A stretch of 64,000 bases of DNA from Mycoplasmoides fastidiosum (GTDB lineage Bacteria; Bacillota_I; Bacilli_A; Mycoplasmatales; Mycoplasmoidaceae): the NCBI RefSeq assembly GCF_024498275.1, contig NZ_CP101809.1, forward strand, positions 558,001 to 622,000, written 5' to 3'. Below the pieces are notes generated by a model. That model worked only from the letters and a program-made list of their open reading frames with translations. It did not search any database and was not told the origin of the DNA. Of this stretch, positions 1-8,827 are shown one piece after another. Numbering within the stretch: position 1 is the first letter of the stretch; the number at the start of each line of letters is the position of its first letter. The translations under genes were made by a program, and so were the position numbers.

Positions 1-1229
1 ATTGCTAGTTCGCGCACCCCCATATTCCAGTTTGGTGCAGCATGATCAGTAGCTGACGCAAATGGTTGGTTTTTGTGGATGATTTTAGTAGAAACTGATA
101 AATCAGCATTTAAAGTAATTAAAGTCGGATTAGTTTTAGTTACTAATTGATAAACATCACCAACAATATTCCGGCTGGCTTCGTTGACATAATTAAGTGC
201 TAATGCGGTCTCAGTGAAGGAAAGATCGAATTCGTTATGACTAATTTGGTTGAATAAACCAAATTGCTCCGGATCAGTTGTGGCTAAAGCTTCTAAACGC
301 TCTTGGTATTGTTCTTTAGTTGCTTGGGTACGAGTGTGTAAACCATCAAAAGCTTGATAAACCGCAGCATCATAACTGAAAGGCGCTGCAGTGTATTCTA
401 AGTTTTCGCGCAAGCACACAATCTCTTCAGCGCTTAAAGGAGCACCATGAACAGCAGAACTGTTTGCTTTAGGTGAATGCGCCCCAATTACGGTTTTGAC
501 CTCAATGACACTTGGTCGATTCGCAGCTTTAGCAGCTTGTAAAGCTTGATCAATGGCAACTGGATCATCTCCATCAGTGACTAGATGATAATCAATATTA
601 AAAGCTTCAAAATACTTCTGATGATCCAAAATTTCAGATCCACTAGTTGGTCCATCCAACTGGATGTTATTCGAATCATAAATCAGAATTAATTTGGATA
701 GATTGTAATAAGCTGCAACACTTAAAGCTTCGTGAAAAATTCCTTCTTGAAAATCCCCATCACCAAATAAACAATAAGTGTAATGATCGACTACACTCTG
801 GTTATTAGCTTTAAACAAAGCGCTTAAGTGAGCTTCGGCAATCGCCATCCCCACTGCTGCACCAACCCCTTGGCCTAATGGCCCAGTTGTCATTTCTACC
901 CCGGGTAAATGGTTGCGTTCGGGATGACCCGCATAAACTGAATTCAGCTGACGGAAGTTTTTTAAATCGCCAACATGAACATCTTTCATCTGAATTGCTG
1001 CAAACAACGCGTACAACAAAGCACTACCATGACCTGCACTTAAAACAAACCGGTCCCGGTTGAAATAGTGTGGATCTTTAACATCAAAGTTGATGTGATT
1101 AGCAAACAAGGTCGCTAGAATCGGTGCTGCTCCTAATACAATTCCAGGGTGACCAGAATTAGCCGCAGCAACGGCTTCAACACCCACTACCCGGATTGCG
1201 TTAATCGCTTTTAGTAATTGATTACTCAT
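1..1229 (-). CDS. tkt: Transketolase, N-terminal part (gene runs off the window)
   Basis: Transketolase is the thiamine-diphosphate enzyme of the non-oxidative pentose phosphate pathway that moves two-carbon units between sugar phosphates in the cytoplasm. The minus strand reads MSNQLLKAINAIRVVG..., then the family motifs AANSGHPG near residue 22, SAGHGSALLYAL near 64, HPE and TTGPLGQG near 110, and the ThDP/metal-binding GDGDFQEG followed by IYDSNNIQLDG. About 410 residues are present; the family is about 650 long, so roughly the last 240 lie before base 1. The start ATG at 1229 gives the normal N-terminus. A candidate minus-strand promoter lies at 1317-1322 and the upstream minus-strand gene has its own terminator, so tkt is probably transcribed separately. 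No frameshift is seen. Confidence 0.95.
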   Translation of the reverse strand, partial: MSNQLLKAINAIRVVGVEAVAAANSGHPGIVLGAAPILATLFANHINFDVKDPHYFNRDRFVLSAGHGSALLYALFAAIQMKDVHVGDLKNFRQLNSVYAGHPERNHLPGVEMTTGPLGQGVGAAVGMAIAEAHLSALFKANNQSVVDHYTYCLFGDGDFQEGIFHEALSVAAYYNLSKLILIYDSNNIQLDGPTSGSEILDHQKYFEAFNIDYHLVTDGDDPVAIDQALQAAKAANRPSVIEVKTVIGAHSPKANSSAVHGAPLSAEEIVCLRENLEYTAAPFSYDAAVYQAFDGLHTRTQATKEQYQERLEALATTDPEQFGLFNQISHNEFDLSFTETALALNYVNEASRNIVGDVYQLVTKTNPTLITLNADLSVSTKIIHKNQPFASATDHAAPNWNMGVRELA

Positions 1230-1316
1230 GCATCTTCCTTCAAATATTTAAGTTTCAATTCAATTTTAACTTCAAGACTAACTGGTTTTTGTTGGCCTTT
1301 ATGAAGTGCAATTGTA

Positions 1317-1357
1317 ATTATATATTTGATTAATTAAATTTTTAATGATTAATCAAA
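1317..1357 (-). promoter_or_regulatory. Candidate tkt promoter with an upstream inverted repeat
   Basis: On the minus strand a TATAAT hexamer (1317-1322) lies about 90 bases before the tkt start. Immediately upstream is a 10-bp inverted repeat, TTTGATTAAT (1325-1334) and ATTAATCAAA (1348-1357), covering the -35 region. It could be an operator, but palindromes arise easily in AT-rich DNA and no known binding motif is recognised. Confidence 0.35.
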
Positions 1358-1385
1358 CCAGATTAATCTTATTGAGGGCATAAAA

Positions 1386-1413
1386 AAAATACAAGTTGCA
1401 GTCCTTGTATTTT
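1386..1413 (-). terminator. Intrinsic terminator after the unknown gene
   Basis: The 10-bp stem AAAATACAAG / CTTGTATTTT has a run of A on the plus strand at its left side, which is a U run when read from the minus strand. It separates the unknown minus-strand gene (ending at 1439) from tkt. Confidence 0.7.
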
Positions 1414-1438
1414 TGTCACTTTGGGTCAGAAGTAGAAG

Positions 1439-2053
1439 TTAATCTTCTTCTTCGTCTTTTAAAGGTTTGCCAAAATAGGCGTAAAAATCATCAAAAGTTT
1501 CAATTTTGCGTCAGCGAACTGACTTCATCTTGCGTTCTTTGGAGATATAAACTTTCCGCCGTCAAATGACTTCGTGCTTATCTTGTAATTTCGGAACAAA
1601 ACAACGGTCTTTTCACCGAAATTTACAAATTTGGTTTTCTAAAAAAATATACTCGTGTCCTTCAAAAAAGATTTTTGAAAAACCCTTCAATAAAATACCT
1701 GAACAATTAATACATTTCACAATAAAAGCTTCAATGGATGGATGATCGCTTATTTGATCAATCAACTTCCATAAATCAACTAACAACTTATTTTTGAAAT
1801 AAGGCAAATCTTTTGGCAAATCTGCTAAAAGAGTTTTCACTTTGGGTATCATCTGATTTTTTAGATCTTCATACGAAGTATAGAAGATTTCAAAATCTTT
1901 ACTGTTGGGAAGAATGTCACTAGCTGCTTTGCAGCCACTCTGTTGCGTCTTAAATCGGTTATAAATAAATACAAAACGGTTCTGTTTTTCTAAAGAATCT
2001 GATTTGTTTGGGATCATGCTTTCAATTTTTATGTTTTCTAGATTGGTAGTCAA
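1439..2053 (-). CDS. Hypothetical protein, 204 residues
   Basis: Not recognised. The minus strand has an uninterrupted reading frame under code 4 with four in-frame TGA (Trp) codons near the C-terminus. The product is probably cytoplasmic: no signal peptide or membrane segment, mixed charged composition, a CxxC-like pair (KCINCSG) near residue 120, then a basic stretch containing IWRRKVYISKERK and an acidic tail ending DEEED. The CINC pair could bind metal or be incidental. The frame starts at ATG 2053 and is followed by a terminator, so it looks like a single-gene unit. That several TGA codons are read through without any TAA or TAG supports it being real. Confidence 0.6.
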
Positions 2054-2601
2054 AGCCTAGTTGCTTGAAAACTAGACATTGTTCCATTTTCCATTATATA
2101 AAATTTTTTACAGTTTTAAATTGCGAAGCACGCCCAATTAGGTAAGAATTTTGATTAAAAAATTCCAATAAAAATCATTAATTTTTATGTTTTTTGATTA
2201 AGATTGATTACGACGGTATTTTTTGTTACCGATTTTTGGAAAAAACAATTTCTTTTTAAGATCAAAATTAGACTTAATTTTATTCGTTAAAAATTTATTA
2301 ATTGTTTTTTAGTAACCGAATTCAAACCAAAAATACTAATTTCTTGCTGGCCCAAAGACAATCCCCTAATTCTGTTGATAAAGACGTGCGAAACTGCATT
2401 CAATTTCTTTATGTGACCGATAGAATTAGACAAATTGTTACCGATCAGCAGAAAACTTGATGCAAAAAATTAATAAATTTTTCACATCTAATGGTAATTG
2501 ATTGTGTTTTTATCTTTTATGTTTAATAATTCGAAAATAAGGAGCAGTTAATTAGTTACAAAATATTTATATTAATAATAATTATTTAAATTTAATATTT
2601 T
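2054..2601. other. Gene-free stretch between divergent genes
   Basis: This roughly 550-base AT-rich stretch separates the minus-strand unknown gene from rnhC on the plus strand. It should hold both promoters, but none stands out. Around 2303-2519 a plus-strand frame without an ATG stays open for about 70 codons (including VRNCIQFLYVTDRIRQIVTD), which may be the remnant of a lost gene or chance. No RNA gene was seen. Confidence 0.3.
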
Positions 2602-3813
2602 ATGAACAACCAACATTTTAAAAAATTTAAATCGTTGTTTTCTTCTGCGGGAAATAAAACAATCGTTTTAAATTCTGAAGCAGATTATGAGAATTTAATC
2701 AGCTTATTTAATTCCCATCAATTAATAAAATACTATGATAGTAAAAATCCAAATCTTACTAAGGCTAAGAAAATGGATAATATTTCAGAGTGATTTAAAA
2801 TTGGGAAAATGCATTTAATTTTCTATCTTAGAAAAAAGAAGAAAAGATCGTTTTCTATTCAAAATGCAAAAGAAGAAATGGGTTTGCAAAAACTTTATCA
2901 AGTTTTATCTGATGAAATTTTAAAAACTTATTTTGATGTCGATAAAAACGATATAAAAAAAAGTGTATCAGCTGTAACTGATAAAACAAATAATTCATCT
3001 AGCTCAACATCGGCTAAGAAAGCAACGCAAACTAAAACAGAAAGCAAATTAATTACTTTTGCGGGTGGAGATGAAAGTGGAAAAGGGGATTATTTTGGTA
3101 ACTTAACGATTGCTGTTTGTTATCTGGATGATGAAACCCAAAAAAAATTAACTGATTTAGAAAATAAAATTCAAGATTCTAAAAAACTTAGTCCAGAAAA
3201 AATTTGTATTCTTGCTGAAGAAATTCAAAAGATTCTTGAAGGCCGTTTTGTAATCATATCAGTACCGCCTAAGCTATATAACCAGTATTATCTTATTTTT
3301 GAAAATCAAAATGTGGTACTAACTTATCTTTACTGAATTGCTTGAATTCGTTTAAAAGAAAAATATGTGTGAGAACACAAAAATTCGGATGGGTTTGATC
3401 AGGCTGAAAAAATTATTGATGGCTTTATTACTGATGCGAATTTATTAGAAGATTACTTTAAGAAAATCAAAAATAAATTTCCACTGGATCCCCAAACTGG
3501 CAGACATTATGATTCAGTAGGGGAATTTACCTTCGCCCCAATTTTAGATGCTAAAGATTTTAAATTAGTGGCTAAAGCTGAAGATAAATATTTATCAGTA
3601 GCGTGTGCATCGATTTTGGCGCGTGATAGATTTGTAAAATCAATTGAAAATGCTTGTAAAGAACTGAATTGTAATATTAAATTAGGTGCTAATTTTACCA
3701 AGATTTATTATGATTTAGTTATTGAACAAATTATGAAAGTAAAAAACATTAAATCACCTGAAGAAGCTAAATTTAACTACATGAAATTTGCTTTCAAAAC
3801 ACCAACAAAATAA
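2602..3813 (+). CDS. rnhC: Ribonuclease HIII
   Basis: RNase HIII cleaves the RNA strand of RNA-DNA hybrids in the cytoplasm (R-loops, lagging-strand primers). The frame is 403 residues after reading TGA as Trp. Residues about 1-110 form the family's N-terminal substrate-binding region. The catalytic part starts with AGGDESGKGDYFG near residue 155, which carries the acidic pair and the GKGDYFG signature of RNase HIII as opposed to HII. It continues with QDSKKLS near 192 and KAEDKYLSVACASILAR near 328. The gene is complete, starts at ATG 2602 and has no terminator before the decayed paralogue that follows after about 90 bases. The tandem arrangement suggests an old duplication. Confidence 0.9.
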
Positions 3814-3906
3814 AAAATTGATGATTAAAAATCAAACCATTTATCTTTGAAAGTAAATAATTGACCAGTATTTTTAAAAAAAGAATTAAGGAATTAAAAC
3901 AAATTT

Positions 3907-5023
3907 ATGAGTGACAGTTCATTTCAAAAATTTCCACCAAAAAGAAAAAGATCAACTATTATTTCCGAAGAAGAATGACAAGAACTTGTTAATTTTTTTA
4001 AGAAAAAAGGATTAGTAGATACAATCACTAAAAAAGAACAAACCAAATATAGGAATTATTCACTGTTTTAAAATAAAAAAATATGTTTAATGTTTTCTAA
4101 AAACAGTAAAAAAGATTGAAATTATCTATTTCAAATATTATTAAAGAATCTTCTTTTGAAGAAGTTTCTAAATTTTTGCCTGCTAATTTTTTTGCAATTT
4201 ATTTTAAAAAGCCAAAGTTAACACCTAATATTAATAAAAAATCAAACGAAACTAATGAGTTCACTAAAATAGAAAACATTAATCAAATTTATATTTGTGC
4301 AGGAAATGATGAAAGTGGTAAAAGTGATTCTTTTGGCAGCATCACAGTGTCAGTTTGTTTTCTCAAAAGTAAAGAAATAAAGGAAGAACTGATAAAAAGA
4401 GGAGTTAAAGATTCGAAAAAAATTGATGATGCTAAAATTCCAAAATTAGCTCGCGAAATTAAAAAAATTTTGGCTAATCAGTTTACATCTTATTCAATTA
4501 GACCAGAAATTTATAACAAGTTTTATCAACGATTTGGAAATATTGATAAAGTACTTGTCTATTTTCATTTAGTAGTTTGAGGTCAATTGAATTCCAAATT
4601 ATCTTCTAGCATAACGAAAAACATTTTTGATTCTAGCCCAAAAATTATTGATAGTTTTGTAAATAAAGATATTTTTTTAAAATATTGAAATGATTTTAGT
4701 AAAAAAATAAAAAAAATAAATTTTCTTACAATATATCCAATTATTCACTTTGATCAATTCTTGATCCAAAAAATTTTGAACTTATATCAAAAGCGGATGA
4801 AGAATACTGTTGTGCGGCAGCTGCATCTATTTTAGCTAAAGCATTATTTTTAAAATCTATAAGAAAACTTGAACATAAAGCAAAAACAAAAATTAAATTA
4901 GGAAGTTCAATTTCTGAAAAAGAAGAAAATGAAATTATTAAAAAACTTGCAGCAGTGGATAAAATAACAGAAAAAAAAGCAAGATTAAAATATATAAAAT
5001 TAAAATCAACAAATTTAAAATAA
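3907..5023 (+). pseudogene. Decayed second RNase HIII gene
   Basis: This is a tandem paralogue of the preceding rnhC that no longer forms one frame. The first piece (ATG 3907 to an in-frame TAA at 4069-4071, 54 codons) aligns with the N-terminal domain, and the same frame continues after the stop with NKKICLMFSKNSKK, matching the paralogue's KMHLIFYLRKKKK. Adding one A to the A6 run at 4108-4113 restores KLSISNIIKESS... and the active-site block AGNDESGKSDSFG, where the usual GKGDYFG is altered. A second one-base loss near 4756 separates it from the C-terminal block KADEEYCCAAAASILAK. With two bases restored, the length is a multiple of three (373 codons). The nonsense codon plus altered motif argue for real decay rather than sequencing error. 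Confidence 0.8.
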
Positions 5024-5286
5024 AATAAATTTTGAGAAATATTATTTATTTTTTAGTGTAAATACAAATAAATTATTAACAATTAATCTCATTTAATTAG
5101 AAAATTTATTTGTTAATTTATCTATGACAAAGAAATAAAAAATAATTTTAATTAAATTAAAAATCATCAACAAATTTGATATTAATATGAGCAAAATTAG
5201 CCTTTTTATAACAATATTTTTGCACATATCATGTTTGAAAAATACCAAAAAATAATATTTTATTTTTTGTTTCTGAAATACGTATT

Positions 5287-5547
5287 TGTGATAAGATTAA
5301 TTACAAATTATTTTTTGTAGTTCAAAAATTTAAATTCAAAATGTTCTCAATTCAATTTAATAAATCTTTGAAAACCCAAGATATTATTGTCACTGACCAT
5401 AATAATATTTTGGTTTTGAAATTATTTAAAAAATTGAAGCAGAATTTAATTTAAATAATAATTTTTTAAAAAATTGATTATTCTTCAAATTTAATAATCT
5501 CAAAACCTATTTATTTACTATTTTTAGTTAAATAAATAGGTTTTTTT
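5287..5547 (+). promoter_or_regulatory. oppA1 leader: promoter, short ORF, antiterminator and terminator (leader 1)
   Basis: The extended -10 TGTGATAAGAT lies at 5287-5297 and the shared start-region element AAATTATTTTTT at 5305-5316. Inside the short ORF (5341-5454) is GGTTTTGAAATTA (5412-5424), complementary with one mismatch to TAATCTCAAAACC (5495-5507). The end of that segment is the 5' arm of an intrinsic terminator: AACCTATTTATTTA (5504-5517) pairs with TAAATAAATAGGTT (5529-5542), followed by seven T. The two pairings exclude each other. The lipoprotein ATG is 85 bases further on, after a GAGG ribosome site. Confidence 0.7.
5341..5454 (+). CDS. Putative leader peptide of oppA1 (37 residues)
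   Basis: The short ORF begins MFSIQFNKSLK and contains NNILVLKLFKKLK. It aligns without gaps over 33 codons with the short ORFs before oppA2 and oppA3 (shared M-F/L, F6, K8, LK, Q13 and LVLKLF). It spans the antiterminator segment, so its translation would cover it. No clear Shine-Dalgarno site precedes it, so initiation strength is unknown. The peptide is cationic and amphipathic-looking, but its existence is inferred only. Confidence 0.5.
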   Translation: MFSIQFNKSLKTQDIIVTDHNNILVLKLFKKLKQNLI

Positions 5548-5631
5548 ATTCCCTTTTTGAAGATTTCTTGAATTTTTATTATTCAACTATGAAACAATGT
5601 TTTTTTAAATTAATCAAGAGGTTCTCAAATT

Positions 5632-8343
5632 ATGAAACTAAGTAGTTCCCAAAAAGCAAGTAGACGCCTATTTGCTTTAGGACCCGTTTTTGCAATGACT
5701 GCAGCTACATTATTATCAGCTTGTTCAACAACTACACTACCATATTTGCGTAATGAATACTACTTCAAAGTCAATTCTGATCCGACCAAAGTTAAAACAA
5801 GAGCTTTTGATTGAGACTACACAAAAGTTGCTGCAGGTAAGTCATATAGTAATATCACACCCAACTTAATTGAATATCAATATTCTGGCGATTTTACTTT
5901 AAATAGTGAAGGAAAACCCACACCTGAATCTAATGCTAAATATAAAATTACTTTTGCTGCAGCTAAAGCGGTTCATGTGACCGTAGAAGAAAATGGTCAA
6001 GAAAAAGTAGTCGTATTTGATAGTGATGATGCCACAGCTGGAGAGCGACCAGATGATATTCAAGTTGGAATGACAGTACAACTTTCTAATCAACCCAATT
6101 CACTTAACAGTCCAGCTTTCAAAGAGGCTTTAAGAGCTGCTAAAAAAGTGCAATTTACTTTGAAAGAAGGTATTTATTGGGTTAATAATAAGGGTGAAAA
6201 AACTGAGTATCAATTAAAACCAGAAGATTATTTCACTAAATACGCCCGAACAGTAATGTTAAATGTGGATTATCGTCATGCTCATGGTGGTTCTAAAAAA
6301 GCTGATGATTATGCTAATGAAGTGACTTATAAAGATTTGTTAGAACCTAATTCCAATCCGTTTTTACCAACAACATATTACAGTAACGAATATCTAATTG
6401 ATTTATTTGGGATTGATGCTCAAAAACTAACTAAAAAAGAAAGTTTTTTGACTCCGGTTGCCAGTGGCGAACAAGCAATTACTTTTGAAGCTGCTGCTCA
6501 AACTGCAACTAATTCCAGTCAAATTCAAATTAGTGCTAATGAACAACCAAGACAAATCTTTTTTGATAATTTTATGGACAAAATTATTCTTGCGGGCGAC
6601 TATTTTAATCCAGCACCAACGGATTTCATTAAAGCTAATCAAAGCAGAAATCCAGGTGATGTAACTGGTTTAGCAGCAGAAATTGGTTATTATTGATATG
6701 GCGCTAAATTTGAGGATATGTTATATGCTGGACCTTATGTGATAACTGAATCAAGCCATATTCGAACTGCATTAAAAATGAATCCGCATTATTTCGATCA
6801 AGAATGGGTTAAAGATGACAGTTCCATTCGAAGTATTGTGTCTGAAAATGATGGTAGTGAGGCTCAAAGTTTTCGTACTCAAAATTTTGAGTTATACAAA
6901 AGTGGTCAAATTCCAAGTATTTCTTTCATTTCTTTATCTGAACTTCAACAAACTGAAGTTTTAAATAGTGTTAAAAGTGGTTCGAAATTATTCAATTTAT
7001 CCTATAATGTCTCTCCAGATTATCAAGGTTTTTCTGGCGGAACTTTAACATGAAGATCTAATCTTTACGCGAACTATCAAGATCCGATTGTTCGAAAAGC
7101 AGAATACGCTTTTAATGATGCTTTTGCATTACTAATGTATGGTAATACTATTGCAGATATTGAAGCCGGTAAAGTTCCAACAACTAGTCAACATTTTTGA
7201 ACTGGTGATGGTTATACTTTACGGTCCATTCTTTCTTCAGCTTTCAACTATTATGCTTTCACTAATGAACTAGGAAAAGAATTAACCCATTGAAGCAGTT
7301 TAGCCCGACCAGATACTCCACTTGGGGGCAAAGATCAAGCAAGTGCTGAATTAAAAAATTTAGCTCATGATCCGCGTCAATTTGGATTCTTCTTTTATGG
7401 CGGAGCAAATGGTAATCAAAAATTTGAGAAAACTTTAGCAGCTGACCAACAACATTCGATTGCTAATACAACTAGTCAAGGGGTTCGATATCAGTCTAAT
7501 AATTTTGATCAACTAAAACAAGAAACCAAACGTTTATTAGATAAATTCTATGGGGTAACAGAGGCTAATCCAAAGGGAACTGGAATTGCTCAATTGCCTA
7601 GTGATCCGCATCAAAAAGTAAAATTAACATTTTTCACTCGCTCATCTGCAACAACAGCTAATCGTAAATCAGCAACTGGAAACGCAATTAATGTTTTAAA
7701 AAGTTTAGATCCGCGTCTGGAAATTAATACTGCTGATTGAAGCCAAGAACGGCTGGATGGTTTAATTAACGCTAAAAGTCCACATACACCAGTTGGTTGA
7801 TATTATGATGTAAATTCTTATGCAGGATTTTTAGGCGGATTTTTATATCCTTCCCGCAGATATTTATGATTCACTTCCTTATTCCATTTTGCAGATGAAA
7901 CAACTGGTTCTTCAACTAATCCAGGAATTGCCAGTCATAAAGATCATTTTAAAGAAATTCGTAAACTGGCAAATGCATTTAAAAATTCTAGTCTAGTCTT
8001 TGCTTCTGGCGCTAAAACTTGAGAAGAAATGAAAAAAGGAACTAATAAAGATTGAGACCGTCCTTTAACTTTTATGAAAAAAGAACCAAATAGTGATTAC
8101 AATCCAACAGTTGCCTTAGCCCGATTTGCTTTGGCTTATGCAAATGGTTTAACTAATCAAGAATTAGCTGATTTAAACTATGAAATTACTTCATTAATGG
8201 GAATTGCTTTAAATTCAACTGCTGCTTATCAAATTGCTAGAGACCCAGTACCATTATTGATTAACCGACATTATAAACTACCTGTTGGTGTTAATGGTGA
8301 TGCACCATCATCTCGATATGCTCGAATTGAAAAAGACGCTTAA
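5632..8343 (+). CDS. OppA-like oligopeptide-binding lipoprotein 1
   Basis: This is a surface lipoprotein of 903 residues, probably the peptide-capturing receptor for the OppBCDF importer. The signal peptide has the basic start MKLSSSQKASRR, a hydrophobic core and the lipobox LLSAC with the Cys near residue 30. The mature part carries features of solute-binding family 5: TGLAAEIGYYWYGAKFEDML, then AGPY...MNPHYFDQEW near 375-390, and FNDAFALLMYG near 490. The frame is continuous with several TGA (Trp) codons. A GAGG site nine bases upstream fixes ATG 5632. It is the first of eight paralogues and sits closest in sequence to copies 2 and 3. Expression is probably set by the terminator/antiterminator leader just upstream. 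Peptide specificity cannot be read from the sequence. Confidence 0.85.
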
Positions 8344-8374
8344 ATAACTGCAATTTTGCTAATTTCAATCCATA

Positions 8375-8418
8375 AAAACAAAATAAGCTCTAATTAATAT
8401 TGGAGTTTATTTTGTTTT
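8375..8418 (+). terminator. Intrinsic terminator after oppA1
   Basis: AAAACAAAATAAGCTC (8375-8390) pairs almost fully with GGAGTTTATTTTGTTTT (8402-8418), followed by T-rich sequence. It isolates oppA1 from the next leader, so each lipoprotein gene appears to be its own unit. Confidence 0.7.
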
Positions 8419-8457
8419 GTTTAATAAGAGTTGATATTTATTTTTTTCATTGAGTTT

Positions 8458-8739
8458 TGTGGTAAAATTATTTACAAATTATTTTTTTATAGTTCAAAAA
8501 ATCTAAACTCAAGATGTTATCAATTCAATTTGTTAAATGTTTGAAAATTCAAGATATTATGGCCTCTGGCAATAATAATATTTTGGTTTTGAAATTATTT
8601 AAAAAATTGAAGCAGAGCTTAACTCAAATAATAAAATTTTTAAAAACTTATTAATTTTTTAAAAATTAATTATTCTTCAAAATTCGTAATTTCAAAACCT
8701 ATTTATTCACTAATTTTTAGTTCGATAAATAGGTTTTTT
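8458..8739 (+). promoter_or_regulatory. oppA2 leader: promoter, short ORF, antiterminator and terminator (leader 2)
   Basis: The extended -10 TGTGGTAAAAT lies at 8458-8468. GGTTTTGAAATTA (8585-8597), inside the short ORF 8514-8654, is a perfect complement of TAATTTCAAAACC (8687-8699). The latter runs into the terminator arm AACCTATTTAT (8696-8706), which pairs with ATAAATAGGTT (8725-8735) before six T. The arrangement and spacing match leaders 1 and 3. Confidence 0.7.
8514..8654 (+). CDS. Putative leader peptide of oppA2 (46 residues)
   Basis: Begins MLSIQFVKCLKIQDIM and contains NNNILVLKLFKKLK. It is collinear with the leader-1 ORF without gaps through LVLKLFKKLKQ, then has a longer tail. 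Differences from leader 1 include several third-position and conservative changes. It covers the antiterminator segment. Confidence 0.5.
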   Translation: MLSIQFVKCLKIQDIMASGNNNILVLKLFKKLKQSLTQIIKFLKTY

Positions 8740-8827
8740 CTTGCTTTATTTGAAGGGTTTGTATTTTTATTATCTAACTATAAAACAATGTTTGTTTCTA
8801 AATAATTAACCACGAGGTTCGAAAAAT

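Noticed and set aside
878-1063. Short plus-strand frame inside transketolase
   Set aside because: It overlaps strongly conserved transketolase codons on the other strand and has no protein-like character.
2303-2519. Open plus-strand frame without ATG before rnhC
   Set aside because: Some segments look protein-like, but there is no start codon, no similarity to a known family and the end is low complexity. Noted only as a possible remnant.
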